A stretch of 64,000 nucleotides of DNA from Methylovirgula sp963708155 (GTDB lineage: Bacteria > Pseudomonadota > Alphaproteobacteria > Rhizobiales > Beijerinckiaceae), in the NCBI GenBank assembly GCA_963708155.1, contig OY970183.1, positions 1,240,001 through 1,304,000 of the forward strand. The letters are read 5' to 3'. Under the pieces are notes generated by a model. It was not told the origin of the DNA. It made no database searches and saw only the letters and a program-made list of their open reading frames with translations. The position numbers and the translations under genes are program-made. The stretch's first letter is position 1; each line of letters begins with the position of its first letter. Shown piece by piece: positions 45,400 through 54,509 of this stretch.

Positions 45400-46460
45400 T
45401 ATGTGCTTTCCTGTCGAAGGTCTTGCGTGCCTGATTGGTCTTCCACATTCCGAATATCGCCCGGGACAGAATTCGCCGTTATCCTGGCGCCCCGGTTGAT
45501 GGCTTTGCAAACGACCATGACCGGGTCAGCCCCGTCCGCCGCCTTTTGCGCGCGCCTTTCTTCCCGAACCAGGCGAACAAGTCTCTGCGCTTCATCGTCG
45601 CTGGCGGCAAAGGCGAAGCCCGTCGGCCCCCAGGAGCTTTGGCCCGTCCCCTGTGCGCCGAGATGCGCGAGGCGGCCGATGACCTCGCCGACCCGGGCGC
45701 TCGTATAGCGCGCACCGCCTTGGGCGGGAGCAAAATAATCGCCCAGGATTGCCTGAATATCACCAACCGCCACGCCGAACTGGGCCAGATCCCGCTCCGC
45801 CAGCGCCGGCAGCGCCTGCATCAGCAGCCGATGGCAGATGTCCGCGGCGGCCGCGGCGGGAAACTGCGGCAGTGCCGCGAAGGCGGCGCGCTCCTCGGCG
45901 CCGTGGACCCCGGCGAAAGTGCTGTCCATGACCAGAATGACGCGCCAATCTTCGGGAAAGGGCAGATGGCAGAGCACCGGAGGCAGCACCGTCCGCGGGC
46001 CATGCCCGCCATCGACGACAAGCCCGCCCCGCGAGAACAGGGCCGCGCCGATGCCGGAGCGGCTGCCGCGCTGGAGCAGCAGGGCATCGCCAGCGAAATC
46101 CTCCGGCAGCCCTTCGAGCCGCCGCAGCCCGGCGGCGAGCGCGAAGGCGAGCTGCGTGCCGGAGCCAAGGCCCGCGTGGGCCGGAATGGCTTCCTCGATC
46201 CGCACGCCATAGGTCGCGCTAAGATTGAGATGACGCCGCAGAGCCTCGACGTGGGCAGCCACGCGCTCAGCCTCGGGCCCTACGACCGACGGCGTACGGG
46301 CGCGAAAGATCGTCAGCGCCGTCACCGGCCGGTCGATCGCCAGCCCGAAACTGCCAAAACGCCGGCCGAGGCCGCCGTTGAGATCGAGGAATCCGAGGTG
46401 AAGACGGGCCGAGGTCTGCACCGAAACGCGAGTTTGCATACGTCTCCAACCTGACATCAA
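45399..46460 (-). CDS. mptG: Beta-ribofuranosylaminobenzene 5'-phosphate synthase
   Basis: A 353-residue GHMP-fold enzyme (346 from the second ATG, 46439) that joins 4-aminobenzoate to PRPP, the first committed step of H4MPT synthesis. SARLHLGFLDLNGGLGRRFGS, the glycine-rich IPAHAGLGSGTQLAFALAAG and ISGQSSWGP-like end (GTGQSSWGPTGFAF) are diagnostic. It is first of the leftward operon mptG-mtdB-orf17-mch-orf5-orf7-fae. Confidence 0.92.
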   Translation of the reverse strand: MMSGWRRMQTRVSVQTSARLHLGFLDLNGGLGRRFGSFGLAIDRPVTALTIFRARTPSVVGPEAERVAAHVEALRRHLNLSATYGVRIEEAIPAHAGLGSGTQLAFALAAGLRRLEGLPEDFAGDALLLQRGSRSGIGAALFSRGGLVVDGGHGPRTVLPPVLCHLPFPEDWRVILVMDSTFAGVHGAEERAAFAALPQFPAAAAADICHRLLMQALPALAERDLAQFGVAVGDIQAILGDYFAPAQGGARYTSARVGEVIGRLAHLGAQGTGQSSWGPTGFAFAASDDEAQRLVRLVREERRAQKAADGADPVMVVCKAINRGARITANSVPGDIRNVEDQSGTQDLRQEST

Positions 46461-46614
46461 CCGCTTGCGGCAAACACTTGGGCGCGACCAAGCACATCGA
46501 CATTACATCCAGATTGCGCCGCCGCGCCGGAGCTTATACGCCGCTCTGCACAATGCGCCAGACTGGACCTATAACATCGATATTGTCATAGTGCGCGCAG
46601 GAGGAGGCTTTGCC

Positions 46615-47001
46615 ATGAGCGAACGTCAGCACGAGCGCACCTATGACGAAGCCGAGATCAAGGCGTATCTGGAACGCGAATTGCCGCATTGGCACTACGA
46701 GGACGGCTGGATAAGACGGAAATATCGTACCCAAAGCTGGAAGGGTACGCTGATGGTGATCAATACGGTCGGCCACCTCGCCGAGGCCGCCTGGCATCAT
46801 CCCGACATCACAGCGTCTTATGCCTGGGTTGAAGTCCGCTTGAAAAATCACGCCGCCAAGGGCATCACCGACAAGGACTTCGAATTGGCGAAGAAGATCG
46901 AGGAAGTTGTGCATTGGCAGCCCGGTAAGGAAAACTCCGCGCTCGAAGGCACTCCGTCTGACGATCAGCGTTTCGCTTATATAAAATACGACAAAAACTG
47001 A
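46615..47001 (+). CDS. Pterin-4a-carbinolamine dehydratase (PhhB-like)
   Basis: A 128-residue PCD/DCoH-fold protein. The active-site pattern HHPDITASYAWVEVRLKNHAAKGITDKD is complete: two His, Pro, aromatic, His and final Asp. It normally recycles 4a-hydroxytetrahydrobiopterin, but no phenylalanine hydroxylase gene is present, and it faces mptG across a divergent promoter and precedes fhcB. A role in pterin handling for H4MPT is a reasonable inference. Ribosome site GAGGAGG precedes ATG 46615. Confidence 0.88.
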   Translation: MSERQHERTYDEAEIKAYLERELPHWHYEDGWIRRKYRTQSWKGTLMVINTVGHLAEAAWHHPDITASYAWVEVRLKNHAAKGITDKDFELAKKIEEVVHWQPGKENSALEGTPSDDQRFAYIKYDKN

Positions 47002-47050
47002 CTCTCTCCATGATGGCCTCGGATCGCGACGGCGACGACGTGAGGAATAT

Positions 47051-48133
47051 ATGACGGCTTATGTTGATGGCGCGGCGGTCCCGCTCGAAGCGGCGGCTGC
47101 GGAGGCAGCGCGTTTGCTCGAAGGCGCGCGCCTGCCCTTGGTCGCCGGCTTGCAAACCGATGTCGCCGGCGCGCGCGCGGCAATTCTTCTGGCTGAGAAA
47201 TTGCGCGGCGCCTTCGACCATGCGGCGAGCGACGCCTTGCTGCGCGATACCGGCGTGCTGCGCCAGGCCGGCCGCATGGTGACCACAGCCAACGACGTGC
47301 GCCTCCGCGCCGATCTCGTTTTGCTGATTGGTCAGCGCTTAACGCGCCTCTGGCCCGAGCTCGCGGAACGGCTGGCCCTCACCACGCCGCCGCGGCTTTC
47401 GGCTGACAAGGCGCCCCGCAAAATCTTCTGGCTCGGCGGCGAGCCGGGGGCCGCGGCGGCAATTGGCGCGACCGAAATCACCGCCAGCGCCGAACAATTG
47501 CCGCAGGCCGTCGCGGCACTGCGCGCGGCGGTCGCCGGCCGCAAGAGCCGTCTCGGCGGGGCCTTGGCCAAAAACGTTGTTGAGCTTGCCGGGCATTTGC
47601 AGGCGGCGCATTTCGGCGCCCTCGTCTGGTCGGCCGAAACGCTCGACCCGCTGACCATCGAGGCCGTGACCGGACTCGTGTTCGATCTGAACCTCAAGAC
47701 GCGCTTCACCAATCTCGCCTTCGGCCCGGCGCAGAACGCGGTGGGCGTGCTGCAGACCTCCGGCTGGATGACGGGCTTTCCGATCCGTACCGGATTCGGC
47801 CGCGGCTATCCGGAACACGATACCTGGCGCTTCGACGCCAACCGACTCGTCGATACCGGCGAGGCCGACGCGGCCCTGTGGATTTCGGCCTATGGCGCCA
47901 GCGCGCCGGGCTGGCGGCGCAAAGTTCCCTTTGTCGCGCTCGCGGCGCCCGGCACGAGCTTTCCCTATCCGCCGAAAGTCAGCATCGAAATCGGCGCGCC
48001 GGGACAAGACCACGATGCGATCGAATGGACGCGCGAGATTGCGACTTTCGCCACCATCCCCGCGAATGCGGCCAGTGACGCGCCACGCGTCGCCGAGGTG
48101 ATCGGCCTCATCAGCGAACATCTGAAAGGATAA
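47051..48133 (+). CDS. fhcB: Formyltransferase/hydrolase complex subunit B
   Basis: A 360-residue subunit of the Fhc complex, homologous to the tungsten/molybdenum subunit FwdB of methanogens. FGPAQNAVGVLQTSGWMTGFPIR is well conserved. The protein contains no cysteine at all, so it cannot ligate a 4Fe-4S cluster or metal through Cys; this fits the known loss of redox function in the bacterial complex, which only hydrolyses the formyl-cofactor. The frame is intact, unlike the three genes that follow. Confidence 0.9.
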   Translation: MTAYVDGAAVPLEAAAAEAARLLEGARLPLVAGLQTDVAGARAAILLAEKLRGAFDHAASDALLRDTGVLRQAGRMVTTANDVRLRADLVLLIGQRLTRLWPELAERLALTTPPRLSADKAPRKIFWLGGEPGAAAAIGATEITASAEQLPQAVAALRAAVAGRKSRLGGALAKNVVELAGHLQAAHFGALVWSAETLDPLTIEAVTGLVFDLNLKTRFTNLAFGPAQNAVGVLQTSGWMTGFPIRTGFGRGYPEHDTWRFDANRLVDTGEADAALWISAYGASAPGWRRKVPFVALAAPGTSFPYPPKVSIEIGAPGQDHDAIEWTREIATFATIPANAASDAPRVAEVIGLISEHLKG

Positions 48134-48139
48134 CGAGGC

Positions 48140-49788
48140 ATGTTGATACGCCTGGCCGGCGGCCGCGTCGTCGATCCCGTAACCGGACGCGACGGCACCG
48201 GCGATATCTGGATCGAGAGATTCGCGCATCATCGAGGCGCCGTCCGGCGAGACACCCGACGAAGTCATCGATGTTTCGGGCAAGATCGTCATGGCCGGCG
48301 CGATCGATATCCACTCGCATATCGCCGGCGGCAATGTGAATACCGCCCGGCTGCTGCTGCCGGAGAATCATCGCTGCCATACACCGCGCCCGGCGCAGAC
48401 GCCCCTCTCGACGGCCGGCTGGTCGACTTTCGAGACCGGCGTCCGCTATGCCGCGATGGGCTTCACTACGGTGATCGAGCCGGCGGTGCCGCCGCATCGC
48501 CGCGCTTCATTCGCATCTCGAACTCGCCGATATGCCGATCATCGACAAGGGCATGCTCACCGTCGTCGGCAAGGACGATTTTCTGCTGAATTTGCTGCGC
48601 GAGGGCGGCAATCGCACCGCCGATCGCCGATTATCTCGCCTCGACGCTGGCCCAGACCAAGGGCCTCGGCATCAAAGCATCAATCCCGGCGGCGCGGTCG
48701 CCTTCGCAGACAATGCCCGCACCTTCGATCTCGATGACGTCGTGCCGTTCTACGGCGTCACCTCGCGGCAGATCATCGAGGCTTTGCAGCAGGCGCGTGA
48801 TGGACATCGGCATCGCCCATCCGCTGCATCTCCACACCAACAATCTCGGCATCGGCGGCAATGTCGAGACGGCGATGCGCACGATCGCAGGCCGCGCAAC
48901 GGCAAGCCGCTGCATCTCGCGCATCTGCAATTCTATGCCTATGGCAAGGACGGCAAGCGCGGCTTTTCTTCCGGCGCGGCGCAGCTCGCCGATGCGGTCA
49001 ACGACGACGCCCAATGTCACGGTCGATGTCGGCCAGGTCATGTTCCGGCAGACGGTGACGATTTCCTGCGACGTGGTGCGCCAGTTCAGCTCGATCGGCA
49101 CCGCCAAGCCGCAGCAAATCGGTGATCTTCGACGGCGAGGCGAACGGCGCCGGCATCGTGCCCTATCATCTACAAGGCCGACAATTTCTACAATGCCATG
49201 CAATGGGCGGCGGGCTCGAGCTCTTCCTGCTCATCGCCAACCCCGCGCAGGTCTTCTTCACGACCGATCATCCGAACGGCGCGCCTTACACGACCTATCC
49301 GGATCTTTTCGCGCTGATCATGAGCCGCGATGCTGCGCGACAAGTGGATCGCCGATCTGCCGAAGGAGGCGGTCGAACTCACGACGCTGCCGTCGATCGA
49401 CGCGCGAATATACCTTCAACGAAATCGCGACCATGACGCGCGTCGCGCCGGCGAAGCTCCTCGGCCTCAAGGACCGCGGCCATCTGGCTCCGGGCGCGCT
49501 CGCCGATGTCGCGGTCTACGACGACGATCCGGCCGATCGGGCGCGATGCTTCCGCTTCGCCCATCTCGTCTTCAAGGATGGCGATCTCGTCGTCCGCGAC
49601 GGCAAGATCACCCATTATCGCTGCGGCCGTGCGCTGAACGTGCAGCCCGAGCTATGATCCAGCTATCGATCGCCGCCTGTCGCGCTATTACGACCAAGCC
49701 TATGGGCTTTCGCGCGACCTGTTCAAAGTGCCCGAGCACGCGATCGGTCGCGACGATGCCTTCGAGGAGGTCGCATGCGCCGGGATAA
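48140..49788 (+). CDS. fhcA: Formyltransferase/hydrolase complex subunit A (about 14 indels)
   Basis: A zinc amidohydrolase that releases formate from the formyl-cofactor. The 1649 nt reduce to 1641 (546 residues) after removing 11 inserted and restoring 3 missing bases, at roughly 48217, 48498, 48622, 48678, 48796, 48897, 49006, 49114, 49170, 49213, 49330, 49406, 49652 and 49770. Joined pieces are family-like: MAGAIDIHSHIAGGNVNTAR with the metal-binding HxH, INPGGAVAFADNARTFDL, VDVGQVMFRQTVTISCDVV, TTDHPNGAPYTTYPDLFALI and FNEIATMTRVAPAKLLGL. No in-frame stop or missing domain remains in the corrected form, so consensus error is more likely than decay. It overlaps fhcD by 14 bases. Confidence 0.82.
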
Positions 49789-50690
49789 CGGAAACGGCGT
49801 GCGCATCGACGATAGCTTCGCCGAAGCTTTCCCGATGCGCGGCACGGCGATCCTCATCACCGGCGCCCAACCGCAAATGGGCGCGCCAGGCGGCGGTGAC
49901 ATGACGGGCTTTGCCACCTCGGTCATCGGCTGCGGCGTCGAGGCCGGAATCGATGGCGATGTCGATCCGCGCGACACGCCGGACGGGCGGCCGGGCGTCC
50001 GCGTGCTGATCTTCGCCATGTCGAGCACCGAATTGCAGAACGCAGCTCGTCAACCGCGTCGGCCAATGCGTGCTGACATCGCCGGGCTCGGCCTGCTTCG
50101 CCGATCTCGCACGCGCCGGACCAGATTGAAGCTTGGCGAATTCGCTGCGCTATTTCGGCGACGGCTGGCAGATCTCGAAGAAATTCGGCGACCGGCATTT
50201 CTGGCGCATCCCGGTGATGGACGGCGAATTTCTCTGCGAGGCGACGACGGGCCTGACCAAGGACGCCGTCGGCGGCGGCAATCTCCTCATCATGGGCGCC
50301 GATTATGAAACGACCCTGCGCGCGGCCGAAGCCGCGGTCGAAGCGATGAACAAGGTGAAAGGCGCGATCCTGCCCTTCCCCGGCGGCATCGTGCGCTCGG
50401 GCTCCAAAGTCGGTTCGAAATACAAGGTGATGCACGCCTCGACCAACGACGCTTATTGCCCGACCTTGCGCGGCGTCAGGTCGCGACCGCGCTCGACGAT
50501 GATATCGGCTGCGTGCTCGAAATCGTCATCGACGGGTTGACCGAGGGCGCCGTCGCCGAAGCCATGCGCGCCGGCCTCGCCGCGATCGTCAAGCTTGGCC
50601 CGAAGACGGCGCGCGCGCCGCGTCGGCGCCGGCAATTACGGCGGCAAGCTCGGACCCTTCCATTTCCATCTGAAGGAATTGGCGCCGTGA
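49775..50690 (+). CDS. fhcD: Formylmethanofuran:H4MPT formyltransferase, subunit D (about 5 indels)
   Basis: A 304-residue Ftr-type formyltransferase moving the formyl group between H4MPT and the methanofuran-type cofactor. Family segments include VRIDDSFAEAFPMRGTAILI, MTGFATSVIGCGVEAGID, LRYFGDGWQISKK, FPGGIVRSGSKVGSKYKVMH and YGGKLGPFHFHLKEL. Indels lie near 50042, 50125, 50137, 50475 and 50620; 915 nt remain after correction. Its GTGA-type junction with fhcC at 50687-50690 shows tight coupling. Confidence 0.85.
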
Positions 50691-51499
50691 CCGCTCGTTC
50701 TCACGCTCAAAGCGCAGCCCGCCGCAGCGGCTCGATCTGTCGCCGCTGGTGCCGCATCTGCTCGACGGCAAGAGCGCGAAGCGAGATCGCCGACGATCGA
50801 ACTGGCGACGACGACGCGAACCGGCGAACGGCCGGCGATATTTTCCGCATCCGCGCCGGCAGCGCCGACGAGATCCGCTTCGAGGGCGGCTCCGAGCGCT
50901 TCGACAATCTCGGCCACGGCGCGACAAGCGGCCGCGATCGTCCTCGACGGCGATGCCGGCAGCAATGCCGGCCGCAAGCATGGCGGGGGGCGAAGTCATC
51001 GTCACCGGCCATGTCGGCCCCTATGCCGGCTCCGGCCTCGCGAGCGGACGGCTCGAGATCAAGGGCGATGCGGGCGACTTTCTCGCCGCGCCGCGCGAAG
51101 GCGAGATGCAGGGCATGACGCGGCGGCCTGCTCATCGTGCGCGGCACGGCCGGCGAGCGGGCGGGCGACCGTCTGCGCCGCGGCACGATCATCATCGAAG
51201 GCGATGCCGGCGATTGGCTGGCGAGCCGCATCATCGCCGGCACGCTGATCGTGCTTGGCGCCGTCGGCCGCAACCCCGGCTATCTGATGAAGCGCGGCAC
51301 GCTGGCCCTGGCCAATCCGCCGGATCTGCCGCCGAACTTCGTCGATGACGGCGGCTATTTTGCTCCCTTCAGCGCCGTGCTCGGCCGTACGTTGCAGGCG
51401 GAGAGCGCGGGCGTGGCCAAATTCTTCCGCGGCCCGCTGCATCGCTTTGCCGGTGACATCTCCGTACTCGGCAAGGGCGAGATTTTCGTTCCCGGTTGA
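50687..51499 (+). CDS. fhcC: Formyltransferase/hydrolase complex subunit C (about 8 indels)
   Basis: A 268-residue beta-helix subunit (FwdC/glutamate synthase alpha-subunit C-terminal type) after correction from 813 to 807 nt. GXXGXXXG-type turns repeat: VIVTGHVGPYAGSGLASGR, IKGDAGDFLAAP, TIIIEGDAGDWLASR and LIVLGAVGRNPGYLMKRG. Indels lie near 50693, 50725, 50770, 50795, 50835, 50930, 50982 and 51124; the last ~370 bases are clean. The start GTG 50687 overlaps the fhcD stop. It structurally holds FhcA and FhcD in the complex. Confidence 0.82.
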
Positions 51500-51531
51500 G
51501 CGACTTTGTTCCGCCGCCTTTTCCCCCTATG

Positions 51532-51547
51532 TTAAGCAAGCCTTAAC
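51532..51547 (+). promoter_or_regulatory. CtrA-type binding site
   Basis: TTAAGCAAGCCTTAAC matches the CtrA consensus TTAA-N7-TTAAC exactly. It lies 15 bases before the GTG start of the next gene. An imperfect hairpin (CTATGTTAAG with CTTAACCATAG) overlaps it. rcdA and trcR in this window show that the CtrA circuit is present. Confidence 0.6.
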
Positions 51548-51561
51548 CATAGGAGCTGGCG

Positions 51562-52245
51562 GTGGAAACTCCGACGCCGCGTTCGAACGGCGGTCAGCCG
51601 GCGGATGTCCCGGTCGAGCCTGTGCGCACCGGCGAAAGGTTGCGGCTCGCGGTGCGTCAGGCGCGCGTCGACGATGCCGAACGCAGCCGCGTCGTCGCCG
51701 AATTGCGCGGTGCCGAGGTCGCCCGGCTCGAAATGCTGCGCGACGAGCTTCTTCCCGTTTTTGCCGAAGTGCCGAAGGACGCCGATCTCTTCGATCTCGC
51801 GCTGGTGCCGAGCGAGCGGCCGCGGCTGTTCGTGGACTCAATTGCTTTCGTCGAGATGGACCGCGACCGGCGCACCTATCGGTTCCTGCAGGATACACGG
51901 CTTGGCCGCATACTCCTCGCCGAGGGCGAGCGGCTCGAACCTTTGGTCGAATCGATTACCGACTATGTCGCGCGCCGCCTGATCGAGCGCGACAAGGCGA
52001 TCGCCGGCGACACGACGCTGGAGCGCGCCGCGCGGGCGCAGATCGAAATCGAGCAGAAGCTCGCCGCGCGCCATCCGCAAGCGGCTACAGACCAGCCGCA
52101 ACGCAGAAACGCCTTCGCCGTCGCGCTCGGCTTTCTCATCGAAGTCCTCGGCTCCATCGTGCTGATTGGACTCGCCGGGCTCGGCGGATGGACTTTATGG
52201 AAATATATCGCCCCGCTGCTCGCGCACCATGGCGTCATTCGCTGA
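51562..52245 (+). CDS. Membrane-anchored protein of unknown function
   Basis: A 227-residue protein: a charged, largely helical cytoplasmic part of about 180 residues (many Arg/Glu/Asp, RLEMLRDELLPVFAEVP in the centre), then one transmembrane segment near residues 188-213 (ALGFLIEVLGSIVLIGLAGLGGW). No family is recognised. Start GTG 51562 follows AGGAG. The upstream CtrA-type site suggests cell-cycle control. It converges with lysK. Confidence 0.55.
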   Translation: METPTPRSNGGQPADVPVEPVRTGERLRLAVRQARVDDAERSRVVAELRGAEVARLEMLRDELLPVFAEVPKDADLFDLALVPSERPRLFVDSIAFVEMDRDRRTYRFLQDTRLGRILLAEGERLEPLVESITDYVARRLIERDKAIAGDTTLERAARAQIEIEQKLAARHPQAATDQPQRRNAFAVALGFLIEVLGSIVLIGLAGLGGWTLWKYIAPLLAHHGVIR

Positions 52246-52251
52246 CGCCCT

Positions 52252-53983
52252 CTAAGCCCCCTTCTCGCCTCTGCGCTCGACAAGGAATTCCGCATGTCGC
52301 CGGATCAGATCGCCCGCGAGTGCGTCGGCGATCAACTGCCGCGTTTCGGCAATGCCATAGAGCGCCACGAAAGAGCCGAAGCGCGGCCCGCGGCTTTCGC
52401 CGAGCAGCACCTGATAGAGCATGTTGAACCATTCGTTGGAGACGCCCGGCCGCTCCGGCGTCGCGCCCTTGGCTTTCAGATCCTGATAGCGCGGAATCGG
52501 CCGCGCGATGTCGTAGAGCGCCGTCTGGATATCCTCGGCACTCGCATCCGCCGGCAGGCGCGCGAGCATGTCCGAGAGCTGCTGCGAGAGCCGCGCGCTC
52601 GACCTCGTCGGCCTCGCGATAAGTTTTCGACGGCCGCACGAAGTCGCGGAAATAGCGCACAGCATAGGTGATGAGCCGGTCGAGCTGCGGATGCGTCTGC
52701 GGCGAGACATCCGGCGCATAGCGGCGCAGAAAACCCCAGAGCACCTGCGGGTCTTCGCTGTTGGCGACGGCGGCGAGATTGAGCAGCATGCCAAACGAGA
52801 TCGCCGTGCTCTGGCCCTCGTGGCGCAAAAGCTCGGGCGCAGGCGGCGCGCCCGAATGGATATGCCAAACCGGATTGCCGAGTTGCTCCTTCACGCCTTG
52901 ACGCGGATAGGCCTCGAGGAAGGTGAGATAATCATCGACCGTGCGCGGAATGACGTCGAAATAGAGCCGCTTCGCCGCCGACGGCTTCTGATACATGAAA
53001 AGCGACAGGCTCTCCGGGCTCGCATAGGTGAGCCAATCCTCGATCGAGAGCCCATTGCCCTTCGACTTCGAAATCTTCTGTCCCTTCTCGTCGAGGAAGA
53101 GTTCGTAATTGAAGCCTTCCGGCGGCGTGCCGCCGAGCGCGCGGACGATCTCGCCGGACAACTTGACCGATTCGATCAGATCCTTGCCCGCCATTTCATA
53201 GTCGACGCCGAGCGCATACCAGCGCATCGCCCAGTCAGGCTTCCATTGCAGCTTGGCGTGCCCCCCGGTGACCGGCGTCACGAAGCTCTCGGCCAGTAAC
53301 CGGATCGCGCCAGGCGATCTTGCCCGCCGCCGCGTCGACGATTTCGATCGGCACCTGCATGACGACGCCGGTCTCCGGGTGGATCGGCAGAAAGGGTGAA
53401 TAGGTTGCGGCCCGCTCCTGCCGGAAAGCTCGGCAGCATGATCGCCATCACCTGCTCGTAGCGCGCGAGCATGTGCAGCAAGCGCGGCGTCGAAACGGCC
53501 GGATGGTGTAATAGTCGGTCGAGGAGGCGAATTCGTAGTCGAAGCCGAACTGATCGAGAAAGCCGCGCAGCCGTGCGTTGTTATGCGCGCCGAAGCTGGA
53601 ATGCGTGCCGAACGGATCGGGAATCTGCGTCAGCGGCTTGCCGAGATGCGCCGCGATCAGCTCCTTGTTCGGAATGTTGTCCGGGACTTTGCGCAACCCG
53701 TCCATATCGTCGGAAAAGGCGATGAGCCGGGTCTTCACATTATCGTCTGGTCAGCAGGCGGAAGGCATGGCGCACCATGCGTCGTGCGCGCGACTTCGCC
53801 GAACGTTCCGATATGCGGCAGGCCGGAGGGTCCGTAGCCGGTCTCGAAAATCACCTCGTTCTGACCGGTGCGAGCGACGCGGGCGACGATCTTGCGCGCT
53901 TCCTCGAAGGGCCAGGCCCCCGCCTGACTTGCGGCTTCGCGAAGCGTCACGGCCGATCCGGCCGATGGGTCTGAGGCGGTCAT
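52252..53983 (-). CDS. lysK: Lysyl-tRNA synthetase, class I (about 7 insertions)
   Basis: Class I LysRS, the archaeal-type enzyme typical of alphaproteobacteria. The 1732 nt reduce to 1725 (574 residues) when one base each is removed near 53779, 53746, 53505, 53483, 53428, 53299 and 52593. GYGPSGLPHIGTFGEVART holds the HIGH-type motif, GQKISKSKGNGLS the KMSKS-type motif, and TGGHAKLQWKPDWAMRWYALG the tRNA-lysine region. All seven breaks are insertions, and the sequence between is fully family-like. It is an essential enzyme, so real decay is implausible. Confidence 0.87.
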
Positions 53984-54224
53984 TTTCAGTTCCAGATTGT
54001 GCGCGCCAGCACCAAGCCGGCGCGCCCCGACGCCCTACTATCAAACAGAGGGTTCGGCAATTGGGCGGCAAGCGCGGCCCGGACCCGGCAACTTCGGGAG
54101 GGCAAGTGCATCAATTCGTCTCCAACTTATCGCCACCTATCCAGCCTCGCATCCGGCATGACAAGCTCTCTTACCTCTTTCGCTCTCTCGTCCGCTCTTC
54201 CGGGACTTTGAGCAGGTTTACGAC

Positions 54225-54509
54225 ATGAACCGATCCGCGGACCCCTCCAAAACGCTCCCGCCCGCATCTTCCGCGGCAACGCCGGAATGGCGCGCCATCG
54301 AAACGCAGACCATCCTCGACCAGCTTTCGCAATCGCTACGCCAGGTGCTGGCCGATCATCAGGCGATGCTCGGCGTCCTGTTGCAGAGGCGCGCCGAACT
54401 GCCGCTTGAGCTTGGCGAACTCTTCGAAGATGCCGGCAACGCCTATATGGAAATGTCAGAGCGCGTCAGTCAGAAATTCCTGATCGCGCGTAATCATACC
54501 CTCGACTAG
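54225..54509 (+). CDS. Small protein of unknown function
   Basis: A 94-residue protein, mostly helical (TQTILDQLSQSLRQVLADHQAMLGVLLQRR), ending MEMSERVSQKFLIARNHTLD. No family is recognised. Codon use looks like its neighbours. It converges with the glycosyltransferase gene, sharing a 4-base overlap of stop codons (CTAG). Confidence 0.5.
   Translation: MNRSADPSKTLPPASSAATPEWRAIETQTILDQLSQSLRQVLADHQAMLGVLLQRRAELPLELGELFEDAGNAYMEMSERVSQKFLIARNHTLD

Noticed and set aside
48140..51499. fhcA, fhcD and fhcC as pseudogenes
   Set aside because: Indels restore frames within short distances, all family motifs survive between them, and the corrected lengths are normal. Error is the simpler reading, though only reads can settle it.
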